Notes under the pieces: model-generated | Told to the model about the DNA's origin: nothing | The model's input: only the letters and a program-made list of their open reading frames with translations | The model's database searches: none | DNA from: Pontibacillus yanchengensis | GTDB lineage: Bacteria > Bacillota > Bacilli > Bacillales > BH030062 | Reading direction: 5' to 3' | DNA length: 64,000 nucleotides | Assembly: GCF_009856295.1 (NCBI RefSeq) | Contig: NZ_WMEU01000008.1 | Coordinates: 1-64,000 of the forward strand | Translations under genes and position numbers: made by a program | Shown: positions 46,144 through 55,095 of the stretch, one piece after another | How the letters are laid out: each line of letters starts with the position of its first letter | Numbering within the stretch: the first letter of the stretch is position 1

Positions 46144-47115
46144 TTGCTTAAAGTCATAAAGATAGTAGCATTATTATGTGTGCTTGTTCCTACTTCTGCT
46201 TTAGCAAATAATGAAGAAAATCCTGCTGAGCAAAGAATGACCTTATTTAAAAGCATGGAAGCTATAACGCAAATACCATGGTACTATTTGGCGGCTATTG
46301 ACCAATATGAACGAAATGTCCAAAAAAAACCCGCATCAAATGGAGCGATTGCGATAACAATCCCGCAAGAACAGTGGAGTGGAGTATCTAATCCTAGTCA
46401 GAAAGATGCATTGACTCTTGAGGAGGTCGCATTATTTAATGGGATGGGCACAGATGGAAATGGGGATGGCATCGCTGATCGTACAAATGATCAAGATATA
46501 CTTTACTCCATAGGATCATGGATTGGAAAATATGGAAATACTCCTCATGATATTAAGATTGCACTTTGGAATTATTATCAACGTGATCTTTCCGTACAGA
46601 CCATTATGAATACAGCTAAAGTATTTGATACCTACAATTCTAATCAATTAAATGATCATATATTTCCAGTACCATTATTTCATAATTATAGTTATAAAAA
46701 TACATGGGGAGATCCTCGAGGCTTTGGGGGAAGAAGAATACATGAAGGAACTGATATCTTTGCGAATTACGGTGTCCCTGTTCGAGCAACATCTTATGGT
46801 GTGATTGAAATGAAAGGTTGGAACAAGTTTGGTGGATGGAGAATAGGCGTTAGAGATATCAACAATATTTACCACTATTTTGCCCATTTAAACGGTTTTG
46901 AAAAAGGAGTAAAAGTTGGTCAAGTTGTAAAACCAGGTGATGTCATTGGATATGTTGGCGCAAGTGGCTATGGTCCACCTGGTACATCCGGCAAGTTCCC
47001 TCCCCATCTCCATTATGGAATGTATAAAGATAACGGATACAGCGAGTGGTCATTTGATCCTTACCCGTCGTTAAAAAAATGGGAAAGAGAAACAAGAAAA
47101 CAAAAAAATAAGTAA
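46144..47115 (+). CDS. lytH: M23-family L-Ala-D-Glu endopeptidase, sporulation (LytH)
   Basis: A 323-residue exported zinc peptidase. A signal peptide (1-22, ending ALA) and a helical N-terminal domain precede the LytM fold; GRRIHEGTDIFANYG carries the first His-Asp pair and PPHLHYGMYK the HxH. B. subtilis LytH (YunA) trims cortex peptides to single L-Ala during sporulation. The start is TTG at 46144 with AGGAGGTGA upstream. Confidence 0.93.
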   Translation: MLKVIKIVALLCVLVPTSALANNEENPAEQRMTLFKSMEAITQIPWYYLAAIDQYERNVQKKPASNGAIAITIPQEQWSGVSNPSQKDALTLEEVALFNGMGTDGNGDGIADRTNDQDILYSIGSWIGKYGNTPHDIKIALWNYYQRDLSVQTIMNTAKVFDTYNSNQLNDHIFPVPLFHNYSYKNTWGDPRGFGGRRIHEGTDIFANYGVPVRATSYGVIEMKGWNKFGGWRIGVRDINNIYHYFAHLNGFEKGVKVGQVVKPGDVIGYVGASGYGPPGTSGKFPPHLHYGMYKDNGYSEWSFDPYPSLKKWERETRKQKNK

Positions 47116-47141
47116 AATAAGTTATTCAGCAAACAAACAAT

Positions 47142-47170
47142 GAATAATGAAGACTTGAAGTTCGAGATAT
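47142..47170 (+). repeat. Solo end of the mosaic-element family
   Basis: TGAATAATGAAGACTTGAAG followed by TTCGAGATAT matches the left ends of T1-T4, but no inverted partner is seen within several hundred bases. Confidence 0.6.
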
Positions 47171-47226
47171 CAAAATAACTGCACAATCAACGGTCCAATA
47201 AAAGACCTTTGCTTAAAACCTACATG

Positions 47227-47260
47227 AAAAAAGGATTGGATCATCGAGATCCAATCCTTT
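47227..47260 (-). terminator. Terminator of the NSS transporter operon
   Basis: AAAGGATTGGAT pairs with ATCCAATCCTTT, with T residues on the minus strand. Confidence 0.92.
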
Positions 47261-47265
47261 CATTA

Positions 47266-47364
47266 TTATTTAGAAGATTTTATCGCATTGGCTATGCTTG
47301 CAGCCAATCCTCCCCAAATCAATACCATACTAATAATCATCATAATAATCGCACTTGCTTCCAT
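47266..47364 (-). CDS. NSS transporter small subunit (MetS-like, 32 residues)
   Basis: A 32-residue single-helix membrane peptide (MEASAIIMMIISMVLIWGGL then a short basic tail). Its ATG shares one base with the stop codon of the upstream transporter gene (TAATG). It has the form of MetS, the small subunit that the MetP methionine/alanine transporter of Corynebacterium needs. It is too short for most gene callers. The link to methionine is by family only. Confidence 0.85.
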   Translation of the reverse strand: MEASAIIMMIISMVLIWGGLAASIANAIKSSK

Positions 47365-48878
47365 TAGCTACCTACCTCCTCGTCTGAGTTAACAGAATGA
47401 TTTACTCCCGCTTTCCATTTCAGTTTTGTGAAGATGGCAGCGACTACAATAACTAATGCTAAAGCTCCCATCCCCCAAGGTCCTACTAATGAAAGTGGAT
47501 ATTCATCAACATACGGAGCCGTGAATTCGCTGTATAGTGATGCAATCATCATATAACCGAGTAGAATTGGTGTAATAACGGTTAAGCAAATTGTCCACCA
47601 TGATCCTAGACGAATTTGAGATAGACCGTTTGCATGCTCCTGAAGGTCTTTAACTTTACGCAATACCCAAGCCAAGATGATAACCTCAATTAAACCACTT
47701 AATCCTACTCCTACTGTCAATACATAACGGTCAACAGCAGTTAAGATGTGTACGCCACCTTTTGTAGCATATAGGATAGAAATTAAAGCAGATAAACCGC
47801 CACCAAACGCAACGGCTTTGGTTCTGGAAATATTAAATTTCTCTTGGAACGCAGCAATATAAGTCTCACTGATGGATATAAGTGAGGAAAGTCCTGCAAG
47901 AACTAAGGATGCAAAGAACATGAATCCAAATAAACCATTCAAGAAAGGCATCTGGTTAATAATTTGCGGGAAGATTGCAAAGGCAAGACCTACACCATCT
48001 GCCGCAAAATCATCAATCCCATTACCTGTTGAAGCTGCTACAAATCCAATTGCACTAAATACCCCGATACCAGCAAGTAATTCAAAACCTGAGTTACTTA
48101 AACCAGTAATGAAGGCGTTATTTGTAAGATCTGATTTCTTCGGTAAATAACTAGAATACGTAATCATAATAGCGAAACAAATAGATAAACTAAAGAAAAT
48201 TTGCGTATAAGCAGCTGTCCAGACGCTTGGATCGCCTAATTGGGACCAATCAGGTGCAAAGAATGCGTTAAGCCCTTGCGCTGCACCTTCTAATGTAACA
48301 GCTCTAAGAACAATAATTAAGAATAAGACCACTAATGCAGGAATGAAGATTTTGTTCGCTGCTTCAATTCCCTTTTTCACACCTTTAAATAAAACTGCTA
48401 GTACGACTGCCCATACAATGACAAGTGGTATAAAGACACTTGGAACAATACCACCAATAGATCCTACTTCACCTGCTTGAAGGTAACTACCCATTAAGAA
48501 TTCACCTGTATTCTCTCCCCACGTTAAATTGAAGGAATACACCGAATAAGCAAGTGCCCAAGCAATGATAACTGCATAATACGTAGAAATACCAAATGAT
48601 ATAAAGACTTGAAGCCACCCAACATACTCTGACTTTTTATTCAGTCTTGAGAATGTTAGTGGAGATGAACCACCATACTTATGTCCCATAATAAATTCCA
48701 TGATTAGAATCGGGATACCTGCTGTAAATAATGCAATTAGGTAAGGTAGAAAGAATGCTCCCCCACCGTTGTCGTAAGCAACATATGGGAAGCGCCATAT
48801 GTTCCCAAGACCGATAGCCGATCCTACTGCAGCTAGAATAAATCCAGCTCTCGTACCCCATTGCGAACGTTGTGACAT
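47364..48878 (-). CDS. Sodium-dependent NSS-family amino-acid transporter (MetP-like)
   Basis: A 504-residue neurotransmitter:sodium-symporter homologue with about 12 helices. The unwound TM1 motif GFILAAVGSAIGLGNIWRFPY (about 11-31) carries Na+ and substrate sites. The adjoining MetS-like gene makes methionine or alanine a plausible substrate. AAGGGGG precedes the ATG. No SAM riboswitch is visible in the leader. Confidence 0.92.
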   Translation of the reverse strand: MSQRSQWGTRAGFILAAVGSAIGLGNIWRFPYVAYDNGGGAFFLPYLIALFTAGIPILIMEFIMGHKYGGSSPLTFSRLNKKSEYVGWLQVFISFGISTYYAVIIAWALAYSVYSFNLTWGENTGEFLMGSYLQAGEVGSIGGIVPSVFIPLVIVWAVVLAVLFKGVKKGIEAANKIFIPALVVLFLIIVLRAVTLEGAAQGLNAFFAPDWSQLGDPSVWTAAYTQIFFSLSICFAIMITYSSYLPKKSDLTNNAFITGLSNSGFELLAGIGVFSAIGFVAASTGNGIDDFAADGVGLAFAIFPQIINQMPFLNGLFGFMFFASLVLAGLSSLISISETYIAAFQEKFNISRTKAVAFGGGLSALISILYATKGGVHILTAVDRYVLTVGVGLSGLIEVIILAWVLRKVKDLQEHANGLSQIRLGSWWTICLTVITPILLGYMMIASLYSEFTAPYVDEYPLSLVGPWGMGALALVIVVAAIFTKLKWKAGVNHSVNSDEEVGS

Positions 48879-49069
48879 AAAAAAAATCCCCCTTCACTCT
48901 TTTTCCCTTTCGTGATTCAATCATATGCTTGAACCAATAAGAGAATGTTCTAATTCTTTTTTTTATTCTGACTTTTCTTTCTATCAGTTGCTTGTATTAT
49001 AACCAGCCCATAAAAGAATGTAAAGCAGTTTCGCAAATTTTCAGTAATTTTAAAAATAGGAAAAATAGA

Positions 49070-49097
49070 CCAGAACCGATTATCCGGCTCTGGTCTC
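49070..49097 (-). terminator. Terminator of the NhaC-family transporter gene
   Basis: On the minus strand GACCAGAGCCGG pairs with CGGTTCTGGTC around a short loop, followed by TATTTTTC. Confidence 0.85.
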
Positions 49098-49104
49098 ATA
49101 TTTT

Positions 49105-50649
49105 CTATGCATTCTGTGGTTTTGGCTTAAATGAAAATGCAATAATAAATACAATGACAATTGTTACTAGTAATGAAATAAACGTATTCGTTGTTAATCC
49201 ATATAAAAGGTATCCAACTGCTGCAGCTAAAGCAGATATAAAGGCATAAGGTAACTGCGTCATAACGTGATCAATATGATTAGAACCAGCACCTGTCGAA
49301 GAAAGAATAGAAGTATCTGAGATAGGTGAACAGTGATCTCCAAACACACTACCTGCCAATACAGCTGCCAAGGATGGTAAGAACATCGCAGCATCCGTAT
49401 TCACTGCTATTTCTCCTGCAATTGGTAGCATAATACCAAATGTTCCCCAAGAGGTTCCTGTGGCAAATGCCATAATCCCAGCAACAATGAAGATAAGGAA
49501 AGGTAGGTATGATGCCGTAATAGATGCCTGTTTCACTCGTTCAGCTAAGAAGCTTCCTGTTTCAAGCCCACCGATAATAGATCCAATCATCCAAGCAAGA
49601 ATTAGAATATAAATCGCTGGTAACATCGCCTTCACACCTTCTACAAATACTGTTCTGACAGGTGATTTAGGCTTACCCTGGTACGTATAAAGATATAAAC
49701 CAGTTAACACAGCAAATAATCCACCAAAGAACAATGATTTGTTTACATTCGTTGAGGCGAAGATAGATAGTAACGTTACCTCTCCTTCACTCCCTTGTAC
49801 ACCCGTGATAACCATTGCAGTGACAGTGGCTACTAAAAGAGTAATAATGGGCGCTAGTAAATGGAGGACCTTCCCGTTCGAATGTTCAACAAACTCACTA
49901 TCTAAATCCCCTGGTACTTCTTTCCCTTTTGTGACCAATTCTCCTGTTGTTTCAGCACGTTGTTCATGCTTTTTCATTGAACCGATATCAAACCTAAATA
50001 ATATAGTTAAGAATACTAGTAAAATGGCTGCAAATACATAGAAGTTCAAAGGAATCATCTTCACAAAGGCCTCTAACTCACCAAGCTGAGCAAGACCTTC
50101 CGTCGAGATAATCCCGCCTATTGTACCAATAATAAAGGCACCCCAACTTGAAATTGGAGATATTACTGTGACCGGAGCTGAAGTTGAATCGATAATATAA
50201 GCCAGTTTCGCCCGAGATATTTTATATTGATCAGTTAATGGACGCGCAACCTGACCGATAGCCAAACTATTAAAATAGTCATCAATAAAAATGATAATAC
50301 CGAGAATTGCAGGCATGGTCTGGGCTCCTTTACGCGTACGAATGCGTTTGATCGCCCATTCTCCAAACGCTCTGCTGCCTCCAGAAGCAGTCATAAATGC
50401 TGTTGTAATCCCTAATAAAAGTAAAAAGGATAATAAATAAAGGCTTCCCCATTGAACCGCACCATCAGCATAAAAGATAGTATAGAATGTAGACCATATT
50501 TCAGATAGTGAAGCTCCTATAGAGAAGTTGTGAAGCATAAATGCTCCAACTATAATCCCTGCTCCCAAGGATAGAAGCACTTGTCTTGTTAGCAGTACAA
50601 GAACCAACATAATAAATGGCGGTATGAGTGAATAAATCGTTCCTTCCAT
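49105..50649 (-). CDS. lysW: NhaC-superfamily transporter, probable lysine transporter (LysW type)
   Basis: A 514-residue membrane protein with about 12 helices and NhaC-family blocks (IIIFIDDYFNSLAIGQVARPLTD, DSTSAPVTVISPISSWGAF, GTSWGTFGIMLPIA, GSVFGDHCSPISDTSILSS). Such proteins are often annotated as Na+/H+ antiporters. An L-box lysine riboswitch with its terminator precedes the gene, and comparative work on L-box regulons named NhaC-type transporters of this kind LysW; lysine uptake is therefore the better call, by inference. CGGAGGG precedes the ATG. Confidence 0.88.
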   Translation of the reverse strand: MEGTIYSLIPPFIMLVLVLLTRQVLLSLGAGIIVGAFMLHNFSIGASLSEIWSTFYTIFYADGAVQWGSLYLLSFLLLLGITTAFMTASGGSRAFGEWAIKRIRTRKGAQTMPAILGIIIFIDDYFNSLAIGQVARPLTDQYKISRAKLAYIIDSTSAPVTVISPISSWGAFIIGTIGGIISTEGLAQLGELEAFVKMIPLNFYVFAAILLVFLTILFRFDIGSMKKHEQRAETTGELVTKGKEVPGDLDSEFVEHSNGKVLHLLAPIITLLVATVTAMVITGVQGSEGEVTLLSIFASTNVNKSLFFGGLFAVLTGLYLYTYQGKPKSPVRTVFVEGVKAMLPAIYILILAWMIGSIIGGLETGSFLAERVKQASITASYLPFLIFIVAGIMAFATGTSWGTFGIMLPIAGEIAVNTDAAMFLPSLAAVLAGSVFGDHCSPISDTSILSSTGAGSNHIDHVMTQLPYAFISALAAAVGYLLYGLTTNTFISLLVTIVIVFIIAFSFKPKPQNA

Positions 50650-50791
50650 CGTTGTCCCTCCGTTTTGTTTTGATGTCTTCCTTCGTTGACTCTATCTAAT
50701 GAAGGAAAGGAACGATGGATCTCAAGATGCTAATACTGTTTGTGTACATAGACCAATTCTATGTGTTCATCGAAGAAATGCGAGGAAAATA

Positions 50792-50837
50792 GAAAAAGCA
50801 GGCAATGATAGAGTAAATAACCTATCATTACCTGCTT
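50792..50837 (-). terminator. L-box expression-platform terminator
   Basis: AAAGCAGGTAATGATAG on the minus strand pairs with CTATCATTGCCTGCTTT, followed by T residues, between the aptamer and the transporter gene. Confidence 0.92.
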
Positions 50838-50871
50838 TGTAAGTAGCAAATAATATCGTTATCCTCCATCT

Positions 50872-51057
50872 CGATCAGTAGCGCATCATGCAATCCAATC
50901 GTCCGGTTTGCATGACAGTATATTCCTTATTCAAGAACATACCAGCGTAAAAAACATGACAGTTTTTCACACTTCGGCAAGTAGCCCTTTCACCCTTTAT
51001 CAACGTTGTCATTCTCCAAAGAGTTACTAATACTAAATGCACCTCTACCTCATCGAT
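50872..51057 (-). promoter_or_regulatory. Lysine riboswitch (L-box)
   Basis: Read on the minus strand: GAGGTAGAGGTGC (51039-51051), AGTAACTCTTTGGAGAA, GATAAAGGGTGAAAGGGC, GCCGAAG, GCTGG, ACTGTCATGC and GCATGATGCGCTACTGATCG, in the order and spacing of B. subtilis lysC. P1 pairs the first and last segments. Confidence 0.96.
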
Positions 51058-51079
51058 ATGATAAGGTTTGGCAAATTCA

Positions 51080-51106
51080 ATTTTAAGACGTTACATATCA
51101 TATCAA
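51080..51106 (-). promoter_or_regulatory. Candidate promoter of the L-box transcript
   Basis: On the minus strand TTGATA (51101-51106) and TAAAAT (51080-51085), spacer 15, just upstream of the aptamer and just beyond the yunB stop codon. Confidence 0.45.
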
Positions 51107-51116
51107 GATTTTTAAA

Positions 51117-51902
51117 TTAAGGCAAGGGACTAGTTGGAATTTCTATTGATGGATTTGTTCCTTCCCCACCACTACCTCCATTGAAATATGGTACCTCCCC
51201 TTGGATGGATCCTTGTGTAACGAGGATTTCCGTATTGACTAATGTTGTGTCCGTTGAAAATGGGAGTACAATTTGAAGTCGGACCTGCACATTTACCTTT
51301 ACTTCAAATACCAAATTATTAATCCCCCATTCCCGAAATGTATTGATAACATTCGATTCGACATCCCCAATTGTTTGAAAATGAACTGGGATTCTAGGAC
51401 CCAGGTTAGCAAGAATCGTACTATTAGTCGCCTGGCCTAATGGAATATATGCAATCGTTGGCTTATCTTTTACTTCTTCTTGTGTTTCTTGTTCTTCTTG
51501 ATCGATATCGATGTCTAATGAAGAATCGACTCGATCACCTTCTTCTTCTAATCGTTTTAAGAATTGATTAACTCGAAAATAAGTATCACGTTGTACTCTA
51601 TTGATTGCAGAAGAATTCCAAGTCACAAAAGTAGTATTTCCTTCATTATCTTTCTCCACTATTATCATATCTTGAGGATTTAATTCATCAGCTACTTTTT
51701 TATTTACTGCTTCAATTATTGCTTCCCTGGCAAGTTGCTCTGTTCTAAGTTGGGCGATTTCCATTATCTTTGGTTCAATGCTTCTATTTATAAACCATAA
51801 GCTTCCGAATGTACTCACAATAAAAAAGATTAATGTAATGAATGCGATTTGTCCCGGTGGAGGCGGCGCCATTGCTTTTTGATGTGGTTTGTATTTTTTC
51901 AT
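51117..51902 (-). CDS. yunB: Sporulation protein YunB
   Basis: A 261-residue protein with a short basic, Pro-rich N-terminus, one membrane helix (about 18-39) and an extracytoplasmic domain. RTEQLAREAIIEAVNKKVADEL and TFREWGINNLVFEVKVNVQVRLQIVLPF are the YunB blocks; an acidic insert (EEQETQEEVKDK, about 137-148) breaks the domain. B. subtilis yunB is a sigma-E gene needed for sporulation. Its Shine-Dalgarno is buried in a hairpin (51907-51948). Confidence 0.92.
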   Translation of the reverse strand: MKKYKPHQKAMAPPPPGQIAFITLIFFIVSTFGSLWFINRSIEPKIMEIAQLRTEQLAREAIIEAVNKKVADELNPQDMIIVEKDNEGNTTFVTWNSSAINRVQRDTYFRVNQFLKRLEEEGDRVDSSLDIDIDQEEQETQEEVKDKPTIAYIPLGQATNSTILANLGPRIPVHFQTIGDVESNVINTFREWGINNLVFEVKVNVQVRLQIVLPFSTDTTLVNTEILVTQGSIQGEVPYFNGGSGGEGTNPSIEIPTSPLP

Positions 51903-51906
51903 AAAA

Positions 51907-51948
51907 AACCCCCTCTCCTAAAACATATGCAGGTTAAGGACAGGGGTT
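51907..51948 (-). promoter_or_regulatory. Terminator-like hairpin that contains the yunB Shine-Dalgarno
   Basis: On the minus strand AACCCC..TCCT pairs with AGGA...GGGGTT and runs into six T residues that end at the yunB ATG. It probably ends the HD-GYP transcript. Confidence 0.75.
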
Positions 51949-52003
51949 GCTATTTTTTCAATTTTTATTATGTAGGAATCTTTATCACAGTGGAAGTAAA
52001 GAG

Positions 52004-53107
52004 TTAAACACTCTTACTTAACAAGGTGGTATCACAATCAATAACAACAAGGTTAAGTTCTTTTGACAAATCAATTTCATAGTATTCAGATACAGATTCA
52101 CCTTGCTCTTCTAAAATACGAATGAACGGGCGATCACTTAATTCCGTATTTTGTTTGGACACGATGCCTTTTCTTCCATCACTTAAGAGCACTGTAAGTC
52201 CATTTGGATATACAGCTACACTTTTTCGAAATGCTTCTATCATATCAATATCAAAAAGTGTCCCCGCACCTGAATATAGAATCTCAAGTCCTTCATGGGG
52301 GAGCATTGCCTTGCGATAAACCCGATTACTCGTAACAGCATCAAATACATCTGCAATACCTAGAATTTTTGCATAGTAATGTATATCATCACCTTCTAAA
52401 CCTCTTGGATAACCTGACCCATTTAATCGTTCATGATGTTGGTATGCACAGTGGGCTGCTACTAACGGGACAGTTGGAGTTTTCCGTAACATATTAAATC
52501 CCGCTTCTGAATGCTCTTTCACCATTTGAAACTCATCGTCTGTTAACTTACCGGGCTTGAATAAAACATCTCGCGGAACTAGGGTCTTCCCAACATCATG
52601 AAGCATAGCTCCATAGCCTAACTCCTCTAGTCTTTTAGCTGGTAAACCCAGTTCTGTGCCGAGAGCCAATGCATAGATTGTTACATTTAAAGAATGAGTA
52701 AAAATGTAGTCATCATATGTAAACACATCAGACAATAGATTTATTACTTCATGATCGCCCTGCACCTCAGCCAGAATATGTTGAACAACATTCATCATTT
52801 TCTGACCCGTTCGGTCAAATATAAATGCGTTTGCGATATCATCTGTTTTTTTCATCGTATCAAACGTGCTTTTAATAGTATTAATAGCATCTGTTCTAAC
52901 TCGATCAGAAATAGGAAACATTGTTTCAATATCTGCAGTTTCTACATCCTCTATATAGACGTATGTTATGCCTATATCATTTAACCGCTCAATCATTCTT
53001 TGCGTTAAGGATACCCCAGAATTAATCAGTATTTGGCCATTTTCGTTATAAATAGTTTTGGACAGCTCATCACCTGGAGCTAAAGAAAACGTTGAAATGA
53101 GTCTCAT
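52004..53107 (-). CDS. HD-GYP domain protein, probable c-di-GMP phosphodiesterase
   Basis: A 367-residue protein. An N-terminal region (1-115) is followed by a complete HD-GYP domain: HDVGK at 170-174, KEHSEAGFNML, HCAYQHHERLNGSGYPRG (GYP at 232-234), and IADVFDAVTSNR. All catalytic blocks look intact, so hydrolysis of c-di-GMP is likely. No sensor or receiver domain is obvious. The start at 53107 (MRLISTFSLA) has TTGGAGGAT upstream. It sits between yunB and yunC, where I recall no such gene in B. subtilis. Confidence 0.92.
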   Translation of the reverse strand: MRLISTFSLAPGDELSKTIYNENGQILINSGVSLTQRMIERLNDIGITYVYIEDVETADIETMFPISDRVRTDAINTIKSTFDTMKKTDDIANAFIFDRTGQKMMNVVQHILAEVQGDHEVINLLSDVFTYDDYIFTHSLNVTIYALALGTELGLPAKRLEELGYGAMLHDVGKTLVPRDVLFKPGKLTDDEFQMVKEHSEAGFNMLRKTPTVPLVAAHCAYQHHERLNGSGYPRGLEGDDIHYYAKILGIADVFDAVTSNRVYRKAMLPHEGLEILYSGAGTLFDIDMIEAFRKSVAVYPNGLTVLLSDGRKGIVSKQNTELSDRPFIRILEEQGESVSEYYEIDLSKELNLVVIDCDTTLLSKSV

Positions 53108-53242
53108 GATATCCTCCAACTTAATGTAAATAAATCTCTCTATGTTCTTGATGTATTCTCCCAAATAGTACTAGTGGCACGTTTCAGGCGAACTCGATTC
53201 CTTGTTACCTATTCCCACATCATTTAAACAGTCTAAAAGTGC

Positions 53243-53282
53243 AAAAAGAACCTGTTACTTATTTACATCAAACAGGTTCTTA
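53243..53282 (-). terminator. yunEDC terminator
   Basis: AGAACCTGTT pairs with AACAGGTTCT; five T residues follow on the minus strand. Confidence 0.88.
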
Positions 53283-53317
53283 AGGTTCATTACTTTCGTA
53301 TTATAAAAATTATACTA

Positions 53318-53632
53318 TTATCTTTCTTTTTCGACAAGTTTTAGCAAAGCCTCTTTACCAATCATTCCCTCAACCCAGCCTACATTTTTTGCTCCAATAG
53401 TGACTTTTTCCAACGGTGCATTCAATAATTCATCTATAGAACGAACCCCTACAGCACGGGCTGCAATAATATTTCGGTCAGCTAACTTTTCATTTAGAAG
53501 ATCCACATCAAGTGCTCCACACATGATATAACCTTCATCGTTGCTAACTACAAGTAAATTTGTTTCTGGAAGTTTTACTGAAATAGCTGTAAAAGGTCTA
53601 CCCTCAATAAACACAGGTTGCACAGTTACCAT
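53318..53632 (-). CDS. yunC: YunC-family (DUF1805) protein
   Basis: A 104-residue small protein. TNLLVVSNDEGYIMCGALDVDLLNEKL and RAVGVRSIDELLNAPL are the DUF1805 blocks. Function unknown. GGGAGTG precedes the ATG. It is the last gene of yunE-yunD-yunC on this strand. Confidence 0.92.
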   Translation of the reverse strand: MVTVQPVFIEGRPFTAISVKLPETNLLVVSNDEGYIMCGALDVDLLNEKLADRNIIAARAVGVRSIDELLNAPLEKVTIGAKNVGWVEGMIGKEALLKLVEKER

Positions 53633-53691
53633 CTATACCACACTCCCTTCTTCTACAAAGTATGTAGAAGGAGAGAAAAGGTGAGCGGTTT

Positions 53692-55083
53692 CTAGGTAAT
53701 TCTTTTAATCGTGTGTGTGAGTAGGTCTCTTAACAATTCTGGCATGTAGTAATGCTTGGAAGGACTGTGAGAAATTTCAGGAAGAAGCTTCCCAAATGTA
53801 AAGGTATCAGCTGTAGCTACTTGATAAGTTTTATTTAAATCAATTGCTTCACCTTGTAACGTAACTCGCTTCACATGCTCATCACCTTCACTATCGGTTT
53901 CTGTCACAACTTCAATACCAGAAAAAATCATACGTCCAATAATTTCACCACGAAACCCAAAGCCTTTTAACTTTAATTCCATAAACCGTTTAGCATGAGC
54001 CTGACGAACAACCTCAAGAAGTTCATCTCCTTGTAACGCTACTCTACACGGGTTCATGGGATGAGGACAGATTCGGTGAATATCTCCTCTCGTAACGTCT
54101 CCTTGACTAAAACCATCCAACAAGACTCCAGCATTAAGCATTGCACAGTCAGCACTTGTCCAATCTTTTAATGTATGGACTAGTTCCTTCATAATATGGG
54201 ATTCTTGAAACCAGTTAACATGAAGTGGAGTATATAAATGGGCAACCGGTTGTCTTAAAATAACATCTGCCTTTTCTTGATACTCCGCTAACTGATCCTT
54301 TGTAGCTTGATCCTCATCTGTATGATTCACCTCATAAGCATACGCCTGTTTTTGGTTAAGTTGTTTGCGCTCAGTATCCCATGAAAGGACCACCTCACCA
54401 ACATAGACTCCATGCTTTCCGGCAGCTGTGAGTAGTGTATTATTGATTTTCTCTCCATCTTTAAATAAGTGATGAGTATGCCCACCAATAATGAGATCAA
54501 TATCATCATACCTGCGGGCTATTTCTTGATCGTCATTAATCCCCAAGTGAGATAAAAGAACAACAATATCAGCTTGTTCCTTAACTTCCATTACTATTTG
54601 ATCTAGTAGCTCAAATGGTGATGTTACTTCCCAACCTAACAACTCATAGAAGGCTTTAAATGGTGCCGTTAATCCGATTAATCCAAGCGTTGTTCCATTT
54701 TCGGTTGCCTTTAACGTGTATGGTTTTAACCAGCTTGGATCTTTGCCATCTTTGTTTGCTAAATTAGCACAGACCACATCAAAATCTGCTTGATCATAAA
54801 GCGTAAAAAGATCCTCATGGGTAAGTGTTATTCCCTCATTGTTTCCAATTGTAGCTACATCATAAGAAGCTTTATTTAAAAGCTCCACATTAGCTTTCCC
54901 TTGCATCGCTTCTGCAATTGGATGAAACCGGTCCACATGGTCACCAATATCAATTAGAAACATCGGCTCGTTACGCTTTTCATGATGCTTTCGTTGCTTA
55001 TTCCAATGACCTACAATTTTTGACCAATTCTCAAAATGACTATGTAAATCGTTGGTATAGTAAAGAAAAATGTTCTCTTTCAT
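53692..55083 (-). CDS. yunD: Metallophosphatase/5'-nucleotidase-family protein (YunD)
   Basis: A 463-residue protein with an N-terminal calcineurin-like phosphoesterase domain (YYTNDLHSHFENW, LIDIGDHVDR, IGNNEG, LLSHLG, GGHTHHLF) and a C-terminal 5'-nucleotidase domain (about 290-460). The usual GNHE reads GNNE, which I recall as normal for YunD. No signal peptide is visible, so it is probably cytoplasmic. AAGGAG precedes the ATG; yunE ends 12 bases upstream. Confidence 0.92.
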   Translation of the reverse strand: MKENIFLYYTNDLHSHFENWSKIVGHWNKQRKHHEKRNEPMFLIDIGDHVDRFHPIAEAMQGKANVELLNKASYDVATIGNNEGITLTHEDLFTLYDQADFDVVCANLANKDGKDPSWLKPYTLKATENGTTLGLIGLTAPFKAFYELLGWEVTSPFELLDQIVMEVKEQADIVVLLSHLGINDDQEIARRYDDIDLIIGGHTHHLFKDGEKINNTLLTAAGKHGVYVGEVVLSWDTERKQLNQKQAYAYEVNHTDEDQATKDQLAEYQEKADVILRQPVAHLYTPLHVNWFQESHIMKELVHTLKDWTSADCAMLNAGVLLDGFSQGDVTRGDIHRICPHPMNPCRVALQGDELLEVVRQAHAKRFMELKLKGFGFRGEIIGRMIFSGIEVVTETDSEGDEHVKRVTLQGEAIDLNKTYQVATADTFTFGKLLPEISHSPSKHYYMPELLRDLLTHTIKRIT

Positions 55084-55095
55084 ACAATCTACTCC

